From: an uncultured Sphingobacteriales bacterium
Lineage (GTDB): Bacteria; Bacteroidota; Bacteroidia; Chitinophagales; Chitinophagaceae
Assembly: GCA_937991535.1 (NCBI GenBank)
Contig: CALKHN010000051.1
Span: forward strand, 127,494-191,493
Reading direction: 5' to 3'
Length of the DNA: 64,000 nucleotides
Shown: positions 26,681-35,226 of the stretch, in pieces
Numbering within the stretch: position 1 is the stretch's first letter
Layout: each line of letters begins with the position of its first letter
The notes under the pieces: model-generated
The model's database searches: none
What the model was told of the DNA's origin: nothing
What the model saw: the letters and a program-made list of their open reading frames with translations, nothing else
Program-made: the position numbers and the translations under genes

Positions 26681-27922
26681 ATGCTGATGAACCCTGATAT
26701 GGATAATTTCATGCAAAAGTTTTTTCAGACACACAGACTGGAAGAAGTGGATGTAATGAATATAGAACAACTGGTACGGCAATATCCTTATTATGCACCG
26801 CTTCAATACCTTCTGGCTAAAAAATACCGGCAGTTCGACAATACCCGGTATAAGCATCAGATTACCAAAACCGCTATTTTTTTCAGTAACCCACACTGGC
26901 TGAATGATTTATTATTGTCTGATGGAATAACGGCATCCGAAGAAAGTTTTACAGGTACCGGCGTAAATACCGCGACTCAACCAGGTGGGGATATGTTGCC
27001 CGCAAAGAATGATATTGTATCGCCGGAAGAGAATGCAGAACAAAAAATTGACGAATCGCTAAGTGTTAAGTATCAGGATACTACAAATGAAAATGAAGTT
27101 CCCGATGATATAGAGGTTGCTCAGCCCCTAAATGAAGTATCTGTTCCTGCTACTTCGCAGGCAGAAACCAATATGGAAATAATTCCTGCCGAATTACAGG
27201 AGGATATTTTACAGGAGATAGCCGAATCCTTTCCTGAAGGTATGCATGAGGATAAAGCGGCAGCAGAAGGGCAAGCAGAACCTTTGGAACCCGGGTCTGA
27301 TATAGCAGAACAATACCAAAAGGAGAATAGTGTAGCCGCAGTTGATGCTTCGGTGGAAGCACCTGTATCCGCGTCATCTGCCTCGGAATTAGATCAGGAA
27401 GATGACAAAGAAAGTTCTGTAAGTCAGGATATGGATGCTATCGGGAGCAGCACAATAGCTGAAAAGCAGGAAACTGAACCACCGGCAGAAAGTTTATCCG
27501 GGGAATTGATTAAACCTGGTCTTTCTCCATCGCCAAATTCAGAGCATTTGCCACTTATACCATTAGAGCCCTTATATGCTATTGACTATTTTGCCTCTCA
27601 GGGGATAAAACTGAAAGATGAAGAAGGTAAGGACAAGTTGAGTCAAAAGCTGCGGAGTTTTACCGAATGGCTAAAAACAATGAAGCGGATTCATCCGGAA
27701 AAACTGGAACAGGAAATGGATCCTCAAACCTCTACCGTTATACAGCATATTGCCGAACATTCTAACGAGCTTGAAGATGTGGTAACAGAGGCAATGGCCG
27801 AAGTTTACGCCAGGCAGGGACTTAGGAACAAAGCGGCGGAAGTGTATCAGAAATTAAGTTTGCTTAATCCCAATAAAAGAGCTTATTTTGCAGCCAGAAT
27901 TTCCAAATTAAAAGAAACCTGA
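26681..27922 (+). CDS. Acidic, largely disordered conserved protein between lptE and secG
   Basis: 413 residues. An N-terminal helical part (LEEVDVMNIEQLVRQYPYYA) is followed by about 250 residues of Glu/Pro/Ser-rich low-complexity sequence. A conserved C-terminal domain follows (YAIDYFASQGIKLKDEEGKD and MAEVYARQGLRNKAAEVYQK, the latter TPR-like). The QYPYYAPLQYLLAKKY and FASQG patterns are recurrent in Bacteroidota proteins at this locus, whose function is unknown. No signal peptide. It starts 14 bases after lptE and ends 1 base before secG. Confidence 0.75.
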   Translation: MLMNPDMDNFMQKFFQTHRLEEVDVMNIEQLVRQYPYYAPLQYLLAKKYRQFDNTRYKHQITKTAIFFSNPHWLNDLLLSDGITASEESFTGTGVNTATQPGGDMLPAKNDIVSPEENAEQKIDESLSVKYQDTTNENEVPDDIEVAQPLNEVSVPATSQAETNMEIIPAELQEDILQEIAESFPEGMHEDKAAAEGQAEPLEPGSDIAEQYQKENSVAAVDASVEAPVSASSASELDQEDDKESSVSQDMDAIGSSTIAEKQETEPPAESLSGELIKPGLSPSPNSEHLPLIPLEPLYAIDYFASQGIKLKDEEGKDKLSQKLRSFTEWLKTMKRIHPEKLEQEMDPQTSTVIQHIAEHSNELEDVVTEAMAEVYARQGLRNKAAEVYQKLSLLNPNKRAYFAARISKLKET

Positions 27923-27923
27923 T

Positions 27924-28274
27924 ATGGCGCTTTTGTTTTTAATTTTAATTATTATATGCAGTGTGGCAATAGGCCTTATTATTTTAATTCAAAATCCCAA
28001 GGGTGGCGGACTTTCAGGAAGTATTGCAGGGTTTAGCAACCAGTTTATGGGTGTTAAACAAACAACGGATGTATTGGAAAAGGGCACCTGGATTTTCGCA
28101 GCAATAATCGGTGGATTATGTTTGTTTTCTACTTTGTTTATGGGCTCGGGAGATGGTGATAACCAGTTCATCAAGGGCATTAATACAAATCAGCAACAGC
28201 AACAATCTTTGCCAATTGCCCCACCAGCTCAGCAGGCAACACCTGAACAAACTCCTGCACAGCCTCAACCATAA
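27924..28274 (+). CDS. secG: Preprotein translocase subunit SecG
   Basis: 116 residues. Two membrane helices (about 4-22 and 52-72) flank the SecG signature LIQNPKGGGLSGSIAG. The C-terminal tail is a Gln/Pro/Ala-rich disordered extension (QQQQSLPIAPPAQQATPEQT) typical of Bacteroidota SecG. It assists SecYE in export of unfolded proteins across the inner membrane. A terminator follows 24 bases after the stop. Confidence 0.95.
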   Translation: MALLFLILIIICSVAIGLIILIQNPKGGGLSGSIAGFSNQFMGVKQTTDVLEKGTWIFAAIIGGLCLFSTLFMGSGDGDNQFIKGINTNQQQQQSLPIAPPAQQATPEQTPAQPQP

Positions 28275-28298
28275 GTCATTTTTTAGATAAATTTTATT

Positions 28299-28326
28299 AA
28301 CCCTGTTGTTTACGGCAGGGTTTTTT
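28299..28326 (+). terminator. Intrinsic terminator after secG
   Basis: Stem AACCCTG / CAGGGTT with a ten-base loop, followed by TTTT. It separates the miaB-secG block from mltG. Confidence 0.75.
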
Positions 28327-28369
28327 GTTTATATTCAACTCGTTTATAAAATAATAATCCAGGAAGATT

Positions 28370-29392
28370 ATGTTCAAAAAATTGGTACTGCCTTTTTTAA
28401 TTTTCATTCTTGTTATGATCATTTTTCTGGTCTGGAAAGCAGTGGGTCCCAACACTGCTTTCAAAGGAGAAAAATATTATCTCTATATAAAAACGGGAAG
28501 TAATTTTGAAAATGTAATGAAAACGCTTGAAGAAGACAGCGTTATTAAGAATCCCGGCATTTTTGCATTTATTGCCAAAAGAACGAATCTCCCGCAGAAA
28601 ATTAAGGCAGGCAGGTATGAAATAAAAAGAGGAGCGGGCATTATGGGTATCGTGCAAACACTGCGCAATGGAAAACAGTCTCCTGTAAATCTTGTTATTA
28701 CCAAGCTTAGAACAAAGGAAGATTTTGCCCGCTTCGCCGGACGGCAACTGGAATGTGATTCAGCCAGTATAAAAAGCTATCTTAATAATATGGATTCGCT
28801 GCAGAGCAAAGGGTTGGATACCAACAATGTAATGACTGCTATTGTACCCAATACCTATACCTTTTTTTGGAATACAACAGCGGCTAAACTGTTTAACAGG
28901 CTTTACAGCGAAGGAAAAAAATTCTGGAGGGAAGAAAGGCTGCAAAAAGCCAGAACGCTCGGGCTCACACCGCAGCAGGTATATATTCTTGCATCTGTAA
29001 TTGAAGAAGAAACCAATAAATATGACGAGATGCCCTTAATGGCAAGTGTATATATTAATCGCTTAAATAAAGGCATGCCACTTGGGGCCGATCCAACTGT
29101 AAAATTTGCAACACGAAATTTTGCTGCCAAAAGAGTAACCTTAAAAATGATCAGCGAAAGTGCAGGGTCTCCCTATAACACTTACAGAAATGCGGGCTTA
29201 CCTCCCGGTCCTATATGTACCCCTTCTATAAAAACAATTGATGCCACGCTTAATGCAACGACTACAAATTATCTTTATTTCTGTGCGAAACCCGATTTTT
29301 CGGGCTATCATGCATTCGCAGTAACGAATACGGAGCATCTTAAAAATGCAAGAGCTTATCAAAAAGCGTTGGACCGCTTAAAAATAAAATAA
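28370..29392 (+). CDS. mltG: Endolytic transglycosylase MltG
   Basis: 340 residues. One N-terminal membrane helix (LVLPFLIFILVMIIFLVW), a LysM-like region, then the YceG catalytic domain. The catalytic Glu is in LASVIEEETNKYDEMPLMAS, with YINRLNKGMPLGADPTVKFA and the C-terminal LPPGPICTPSIKTIDATLN block. It cleaves nascent peptidoglycan strands at the inner membrane and so limits glycan length. The length is normal for the family. Confidence 0.95.
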   Translation: MFKKLVLPFLIFILVMIIFLVWKAVGPNTAFKGEKYYLYIKTGSNFENVMKTLEEDSVIKNPGIFAFIAKRTNLPQKIKAGRYEIKRGAGIMGIVQTLRNGKQSPVNLVITKLRTKEDFARFAGRQLECDSASIKSYLNNMDSLQSKGLDTNNVMTAIVPNTYTFFWNTTAAKLFNRLYSEGKKFWREERLQKARTLGLTPQQVYILASVIEEETNKYDEMPLMASVYINRLNKGMPLGADPTVKFATRNFAAKRVTLKMISESAGSPYNTYRNAGLPPGPICTPSIKTIDATLNATTTNYLYFCAKPDFSGYHAFAVTNTEHLKNARAYQKALDRLKIK

Positions 29393-29406
29393 GTATTTTA
29401 GATAAC

Positions 29407-30369
29407 ATGACGAAGCTTGAACGCATCATTATAACGTCGCGGCCTGTTGAATTTGTGATAACCTGGTCAAAGCAGTTGATTTTGCCAGGTTTCAAAGGTT
29501 TGCCGTTGTATGATGTAGTATTGTTTTTGCTGCGTCAAATAAAAAAAGAAGGGTTAAATATCAGGGCGGCTGCTATATCTTTTAATTTATTAATGGCTAT
29601 TCCACCCTTTCTTATTTTTTTATTTACGCTGGTACCTTACCTGCCCGGACAAAAGGATTTTGTAAATGAATTACTGCGGTTAATAAGGGATCTTACGCCC
29701 AACCGGGATACATATATATGGGTAAGGGATTTTATTATTGATTTTACAAAACCGCGCGGTGGATTATTATCCATAGGTTTTATTACGGCAGGCTTTTTCG
29801 CCTCCAATGCTATGCTGGGTATAATGAACTCGTTTAACCGTTCTTTGCATGTAATGTACAGGCAAAAAAGAAATTTTATTCAAAGCAGGGTTGCTGCGTT
29901 GAAACTCACTTTTTTTATTGCCTTGATATTTATGGCATCCATCCTGTTGCTGATCACACAGGGCAGTATTTTAAGAAATGTTTTGCGCTGGATGGATATA
30001 GAAAACGACACCATTCTCTGGTGGATCGGTTCTTTGCGCTGGATTGTAATTATTGCGTTGATTTACTACGCTATCGGGCTCATATATCGTTTTGCACCGG
30101 CAATACAACGAAAGTGGAATATCAACTCTCCCGGAACGATCTTTGCCACTTTTTTAATAATTCTCCTTACTGTAGTATTCAGTTATTGGGTTAATAATTT
30201 TGGCACTTATAATAAAGTGTACGGATCAATAGGTACCGTGATCATACTCATGTCTTCATTCTTTTTTAACTCACTGATCCTGTTAATTGGCTTTGAATTA
30301 AATGTTAGCATCAATCATCTTAAAATGGAGGCCGAGATAAGACAGGTTAAAGAAGACAAGAAACAGTAG
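29407..30369 (+). CDS. YihY/BrkB family membrane protein
   Basis: 320 residues with six membrane helices. The family pattern is visible: EGLNIRAAAISFNLLMAIPP in helix 1, PRGGLLSIGFITAGFFASNA, and the last two helices with YGSIGTVIILMSSFFFNSLI and LIGFELNVSINH. Homologues were once called ribonuclease BN, but no RNase activity is expected. The molecular role of the family is unsettled, with envelope or lipid transport among the ideas. It starts 14 bases after mltG, so the two are likely co-transcribed. Confidence 0.88.
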   Translation: MTKLERIIITSRPVEFVITWSKQLILPGFKGLPLYDVVLFLLRQIKKEGLNIRAAAISFNLLMAIPPFLIFLFTLVPYLPGQKDFVNELLRLIRDLTPNRDTYIWVRDFIIDFTKPRGGLLSIGFITAGFFASNAMLGIMNSFNRSLHVMYRQKRNFIQSRVAALKLTFFIALIFMASILLLITQGSILRNVLRWMDIENDTILWWIGSLRWIVIIALIYYAIGLIYRFAPAIQRKWNINSPGTIFATFLIILLTVVFSYWVNNFGTYNKVYGSIGTVIILMSSFFFNSLILLIGFELNVSINHLKMEAEIRQVKEDKKQ

Positions 30370-30489
30370 TCCGCAATCATTTACAGCTTATACATGTATT
30401 GTAATGATGGAAAATCAAAGTGATTTGTTTAATTTGCTTAATTACCAATATATAAAAACCCCCGATTAATAATCAATCAAATCAACTCA

Positions 30490-31137
30490 ATGCCAATTAT
30501 AGCCCCGTCTTTATTAGCCTGTAATTTTTTGAAGTTGCAGGAAGAATGCGATATGCTGAACGAAAGTGAAGCAGATTGGTTTCACCTGGATATAATGGAT
30601 GGGCGTTTTGTGCCTAATATCAGTTTTGGAATGCCGCTGGTAGAAAAAATACGAAAAGCTACGAACAAGCCCTGTGACGTGCATTTAATGATTGAAGAGC
30701 CGGGCAAATATGCTGCCGATTTTAAAATAGCCGGGGCCGATCATCTTATTGTTCATTATGAAGCCTGCCCGCACCTGCATCGTAATATTCAGCAAATCAA
30801 AAACCTTGGAATGAAAGCTGGAGTTGCTATAAATCCTCATACACCTGTGCAATTGCTGCAGGACATTCTTGAATACACAGATATTATTTGCATGATGAGC
30901 GTAAACCCTGGGTTTGGCGGACAGGAGTTTATACCCCACACGTTAACCAAAATACAATTACTCCGCCAGCGGATTGACCAGTTAAAACTCAATACTATTA
31001 TTGAAGTAGATGGTGGAATTACGCTGCAGAATGCCAAAGCTGTTGTTGAAGCCGGCGCTCATGGTTTGATAACCGGAACCTCCATCTTTAATGCCCCGGA
31101 TCCCAAAGAAGTAATACAACGATTAAAGCATATATAA
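30490..31137 (+). CDS. rpe: Ribulose-phosphate 3-epimerase
   Basis: 215-residue TIM barrel that interconverts ribulose 5-phosphate and xylulose 5-phosphate in the pentose phosphate pathway. Signatures: IIAPSLLACNFLKLQEE, WFHLDIMDGRFVPNISFG with the metal His and catalytic Asp, DVHLMIEEP, MSVNPGFGGQEF and EVDGGITLQNA with the second catalytic Asp. The length is typical. It is a single gene after a 120-base gap. Confidence 0.97.
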   Translation: MPIIAPSLLACNFLKLQEECDMLNESEADWFHLDIMDGRFVPNISFGMPLVEKIRKATNKPCDVHLMIEEPGKYAADFKIAGADHLIVHYEACPHLHRNIQQIKNLGMKAGVAINPHTPVQLLQDILEYTDIICMMSVNPGFGGQEFIPHTLTKIQLLRQRIDQLKLNTIIEVDGGITLQNAKAVVEAGAHGLITGTSIFNAPDPKEVIQRLKHI

Positions 31138-31380
31138 AATGCTGATTCTCAATATTGAATACGCTATTACCGTTACGTATAACTCCCCTGTTGTATAATA
31201 AAGGTTTGCATGTATCATTAATTTCTACTGGTTTTTGATTAGCATAGGGTAATGCCCGTACAGAAAATAACAAACCTCATAATAATAGTTTTGCATGCCC
31301 GTTTAATGTATGATAATTCCAATTTTATCGAAATTAATTCTACCCCCGTGAAAAAATTTACTTTAATTGAACCCCAAACC

Positions 31381-31998
31381 ATGGAGCAGGTTATAGCTAT
31401 TTGTCAGCAGTATACTCCATTGGATGATGCCAGTCAGCAGGCGCTGAAAAGTATCATTACTTTGAAGGAGTACCGCAAAAATGATCATGTATTTGAACAG
31501 GATCAGTTTTGTGGCGATCTTTTTGTAATTGTAAAAGGCTCTTACCGGCTTTTTCATAAAACAACGCAAAAAGAGCATACTACCTGGCTGGGATATGATG
31601 ATCATATCATATCTTCTCTCCATTGCCTGTTGTTTAATACGCCTGCCAGAGAAAGCATGCACATTCTTGAAGATTCGGTTATAGGTGTAATCCCTTATAA
31701 CGAAATGCTGAGCCTGGGGCGCCAGTACGCGGCAATTGATAAACTGAACCGCACCATAATGAGCACATTTATTATGGAAATGCAGGAAAATCTTTTTGCT
31801 ACCCGTTTTATGGAAGCAGCAGACCGCTATCATTATTTTACACAAAAGCAACCCGAAGCTCTGCAGCGTATTCCACTAACCTATCTTGCGTCTTTCCTGG
31901 GTATTACCAAAGAAAGCCTCAGCAGGATCCGCTCGGGGTTCAGAACCAGGGACAATAGCTACGGATTGAATAATTCTTATCTGCGAACAGCTTCCTAA
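31381..31998 (+). CDS. Crp/Fnr-family transcriptional regulator
   Basis: 205 residues from the ATG at 31381; the open frame continues 43 codons upstream, but the family N-terminus starts here. A cyclic-nucleotide-binding-like beta-roll (LKEYRKNDHVFEQDQFCGDL) is followed by a long dimer helix. The C-terminal helix-turn-helix (LTYLASFLGITKESLSRIRS) is close to the Crp/Fnr group common in Bacteroidota. The Fe-S cysteines of Fnr are absent. The ligand is unknown. A terminator lies downstream. Confidence 0.88.
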   Translation: MEQVIAICQQYTPLDDASQQALKSIITLKEYRKNDHVFEQDQFCGDLFVIVKGSYRLFHKTTQKEHTTWLGYDDHIISSLHCLLFNTPARESMHILEDSVIGVIPYNEMLSLGRQYAAIDKLNRTIMSTFIMEMQENLFATRFMEAADRYHYFTQKQPEALQRIPLTYLASFLGITKESLSRIRSGFRTRDNSYGLNNSYLRTAS

Positions 31999-32021
31999 AT
32001 AAAATCAGTTAATAATACAGC

Positions 32022-32057
32022 AAGGGAAATTGAAATGCGTTTCAGTTTCCTTTTTTT
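32022..32057 (+). terminator. Intrinsic terminator after the Crp-like gene
   Basis: GGGAAATTGAAA / TTTCAGTTTCC stem around the loop TGCG (one G-T pair and a T-G pair), followed by a run of T. Confidence 0.7.
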
Positions 32058-32152
32058 ATTGACGAATCAATATCAGAACGCTGATCTTTCGCCACATGCC
32101 TAATAAAATTACATGCATACCGAAATATTTTGCATAGAACATTCTATCAGGT

Positions 32153-32412
32153 TTAGCCAACTGGTCGGTGTCTCACCGACCGGAAAGTTAATAGCTAATC
32201 TCAAAATAATAATATATCCGCCATTGTTGGAGCTTCGCCACTGGAGGTGCTTCTACCGCGCTGCCGTTGTTGTGTATGTGGGATAGGTAATGCGGGAGGC
32301 ATACCAACAACAGAAGCGATAGCAAAATACTATACACATTTAAAAGTGATACTGGCGCAGGTAGCGAAGACATTATGCGATTGCTGACCTGCTGCCTGAA
32401 CGTTACTTGTTT
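32153..32412. repeat. 260-bp direct repeat, copy 1
   Basis: Begins TTAGCC...GGTCGGTGTCTCACCGACC, a palindrome that forms one end, and ends CGTTACTTGTTT. The sequence is about 95 percent identical to copy 2 at 32707-32966 (offset 554). A 61-codon minus-strand frame is open in both copies (32188-32373 and 32742-32927) and has a hydrophobic stretch, but only the frame, not a known family, supports it as coding. The boundary hairpins and lack of a transposase suggest a small non-autonomous element. Confidence 0.7.
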
Positions 32413-32641
32413 AAGAAATTAAGATAAGTAAAAAGCACGGCAGCAGATCTGGCCTGGCACAAGGCAAAGCTACCAAACCTGCGCCAGAGGATACCGGTTA
32501 TCCGCTGGTGACAACACCAGGCAGGGGCGGTGTAAAGGATGGAGGTACCTGCCGGCTGTGCCGGCAATAAATAATGTTATCACTATTGTCCGACTAAAAT
32601 ATAAGAAAATGAGCTAAAGAAAAAGGGCAGTTCCGAGGAAC

Positions 32642-32694
32642 CACCCAGTTTAGTTATGTTTGAGTTACCACACAAAAACAATAACTAAAGGGTG
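32642..32694. repeat. Inverted repeat between the two long repeat copies
   Basis: CACCC-ag-TTTAGTTAT at 32642-32657 pairs with ATAACTAAA-GGGTG at 32681-32694, a 14-base stem with a two-base bulge and a 23-base loop. It may be the end pair of a lost insertion sequence or a hairpin RNA element. Confidence 0.55.
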
Positions 32695-32706
32695 AAAATA
32701 AAAAAT

Positions 32707-32966
32707 TTAGCCTACCGGTCGGTGTCTCACCGACCGGAAAGTTAATAGCTGATCTCAAAATAATAATATATCCGCCATTGTTGGAGCTTCGCCACTGGAG
32801 GTGCTCCTATCGCGCTGCCGTTGTTGTGTATGTGGGGAGGGTAATGCGGGAGGCATACCAACAACAGAAGCGATAGCAAAATACTATACACATTTAAAAG
32901 TGATACTGGCGTAGGTAGCGAAGGCATTATGTGATAGCTGACCTGCTGCCTGAGCGTTACTTGTTT
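32707..32966. repeat. 260-bp direct repeat, copy 2
   Basis: Second copy of the repeat at 32153-32412, with the same orientation and scattered base changes. Downstream of both copies the sequence GTGACAACA-CAGGC-GGGGCGGT recurs (near 32508 and 33002), so the repeated block may extend further with a deletion in copy 2. The rest of 32967-33183 holds a 14-base palindrome TCCGCC-GT-GGCGGA (33077-33090) and no gene. Confidence 0.7.
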
Positions 32967-33183
32967 TGCAATGGTGGCAGGTGTAAGTGGTTATCCCGCC
33001 GGTGACAACATCAGGCGGGGGCGGTAGCAGAAGAACCAAATCACAAAAAACAAGAACCAAACAAATTTCAGACCTGTCCGCCGTGGCGGATCCGAATCTA
33101 AAAATCCGAAATTCGAAGGGGTAAACGATGAACTAACAAATCAGAAATCAGGCTATTATCCTGGGTTATCGCTTTGAGTACCT

Positions 33184-34398
33184 TTAATGCCGTCCCGGCC
33201 TTCGGTTATAAAATTTTCTTTGTGGTTTCCTGTTGCCCGATTTTTTCCGTGGGCGCCAGGCCGGCGTTTCGCCGAGGAACTGCGGCAAAACAGCTTTCTC
33301 CACTTCTTTGCCAATCAGCTCTTCAATTGCTGCAAAGCTGTTCTGTTCTTTTTCACCCACCAGGGTAAAGGCCATGCCATCGGCTTCTGCCCTTGCCGTT
33401 CGGCCAATGCGGTGAACATAATCCTCTCCATCGCGTGGCACATCGTAGTTGATAACCAGGTCAATGGTGTCAATATCAATTCCGCGGCTTAAAATGTCGG
33501 TAGCTACCAGTATCGGAACACGCCCGCTCGTAAAACTGATCAGCACATTTTCCCTTTGCGATTGCACCAGATCGCTATGCATCTCCTCTGCCATAAAACC
33601 ATTTTGTTTCAGCATTCGCGTTAAAACTTTTACATTTTGTTTCCTGCTGCAGAAAATGAGAACACTTTTAAAAGGGGTTTTTGTTAATAAATATTTTACC
33701 AATGGAAGCTTTTGATCTTCATATATCACAAAAGCCCTTTGTACAATTTTTTCGGGAGGGCGGGAAATGGCAATATTAATTTCCACCGGATCAATAAGTA
33801 TTTGCTGGGCTAGTTTTCGGATCTTGGGAGGCATGGTTGCCGAAAACAGCAAGGTTTGCCTTTTGGAAGGCAGTTGTGTTATTATCCTGTTGATCTCATC
33901 CTGGAAACCCATATCGAGCATCCTGTCGGCTTCATCCAGTACCAGAAACTCAAGGCCTTTTATGGATACATAACCCATATTAAGGTGGGCTATAAAGCGC
34001 CCGGGCGTACAAATAATAATATCGGCGCCCATCTGCAGCGCTTTTTTCTCGCCAACAAAGTTCTGTGCATCGCTGCCGCCGTATACAGCCAGGGAACTGA
34101 TAGAAGTAAAGTAAGAAAGTCCTTCTAAGTGTTGGGAAATTTGTATAGCCAGCTCGCGGGTTGGCACAATTACCAATGCACGTACCTGGCCGTTCGTATC
34201 TTTTTCGAGCAGGCGATGAATGATGGGCAGCAAAAATGCGGCTGTTTTACCGGTACCTGTTTGTGCTGAAGCTATAATATCTCTCCCTGCCAGTATGGGG
34301 GGTATAACCTGTTGTTGCACCGGGGTGGCGGTTTCATAGTTGGAAGCTTCAATTCCTTCGAGGAGAGCAGGGTGAAAATTAAATTCTGTAAAAAGCAA
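33184..34398 (-). CDS. DEAD-box RNA helicase, RhlE-like
   Basis: 404 residues. All helicase motifs are present: Q motif (ASNYETATPVQQQVIPPIL), Walker A AQTGTGKT, PTRELAIQ, VLDEADRMLD, the SAT motif, and VHRIGRTARAE in domain 2. A basic C-terminal tail (RKKSGNRKPQRKFYNRRPGR) can bind RNA. It unwinds short RNA duplexes in ribosome assembly or mRNA decay. The start is TTG at 34398, since no in-frame ATG precedes the conserved N-terminus. It is flanked on both sides by repeat sequence. Confidence 0.94.
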   Translation of the reverse strand: MLFTEFNFHPALLEGIEASNYETATPVQQQVIPPILAGRDIIASAQTGTGKTAAFLLPIIHRLLEKDTNGQVRALVIVPTRELAIQISQHLEGLSYFTSISSLAVYGGSDAQNFVGEKKALQMGADIIICTPGRFIAHLNMGYVSIKGLEFLVLDEADRMLDMGFQDEINRIITQLPSKRQTLLFSATMPPKIRKLAQQILIDPVEINIAISRPPEKIVQRAFVIYEDQKLPLVKYLLTKTPFKSVLIFCSRKQNVKVLTRMLKQNGFMAEEMHSDLVQSQRENVLISFTSGRVPILVATDILSRGIDIDTIDLVINYDVPRDGEDYVHRIGRTARAEADGMAFTLVGEKEQNSFAAIEELIGKEVEKAVLPQFLGETPAWRPRKKSGNRKPQRKFYNRRPGRH

Positions 34399-34676
34399 AT
34401 GATATAAGTATTTTATGTTATTTCAATAAGTTGGAGTTCCTTAGCGGGAACACGTAAAGATAATTCAAAATTACCAGTGCACCTTGTGAGGAGGAATGTA
34501 AAACATGCATTTTATTTTGAAAATGATCATCATGAAAATGTGATATAGCCGCATAATCTATTACGGCTTTTTCTTTAGGGGCGATACTTTCTTAATGTAC
34601 TGGGCTATCCATTCATACACTCTTTTGCTGTAATTGGGGCGCATGACCGCATTGCGGGGCGGTGAAATCATACGTG

Positions 34677-35158
34677 TGCATTTCAAATTGTCGCCGGTTG
34701 ATGGAGGCGCCAACCGGGGCGTCCGCTGTGGGCGGAACCTGCCTGACCGGTAGCTACCCTGTACACACATCTTTATTTGAACAATATGAAGAGCAAAGTG
34801 CTATTATTTGTGATCTTAAAAAGGTACAAAAAGTAAACTGTATAACACCTTGCTGTTCTCCTTTCTTTTTTGCCTGCCCAAAAAAGAAACAAAAAAAGGC
34901 ACACGAAAACGAATACTGCCCGTTTTCGTGGTTGTTCCCTGATAGCACTTTTGTGCTACTGTGATCTCAGCAATAGACCGTTATTGCGGGCATCGAATTT
35001 AACCGGTTGTAGTTGATACAGAATACCATTACCTGTAACACGTTTACGACTTAAGCACCTAATGCTAAAAATAGATACTTATGCATACAGGGTAGCTGCC
35101 GGTCAGGCAGATCTCCACCGCCCACATGAAACAAAGCGATGCGACAATTTGAAATGCA
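34677..35158. mobile_element. 482-bp inverted-repeat element, MITE-like
   Basis: The ends TGCATTTCAAATTGTCGC (34677-34694) and its complement (35141-35158) match exactly. Farther inside, GTGGGCGG and CTGCCTGACCGG(T/C)AGCTACCCTGTA pair again as an imperfect inverted repeat of about 70-87 bases. The interior (34764-35086) has a CACGAAAACG/CGTTTTCGTG hairpin, but no transposase and no convincing gene. It ends about 70 bases upstream of the TonB receptor gene. Confidence 0.6.
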
Positions 35159-35226
35159 TCCAATGATAAGCCTCATAATCACTATGATTATGTAATATTG
35201 CCCTCTTAAACCAGTTTCATTTGCTG

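Noticed and set aside
23450..28274. Laterally acquired island around the sigma-54 activator
   Set aside because: The miaB to secG gene order is a conserved Bacteroidota arrangement; nothing mobile is present.
32188..32373. 61-codon minus-strand frame in repeat copy 1 (and 32742-32927 in copy 2)
   Set aside because: No ribosome site and no known family; listed only as part of the repeat.
34561..34770. 69-codon minus-strand frame
   Set aside because: It runs across the end of the inverted-repeat element and has no recognisable domain.
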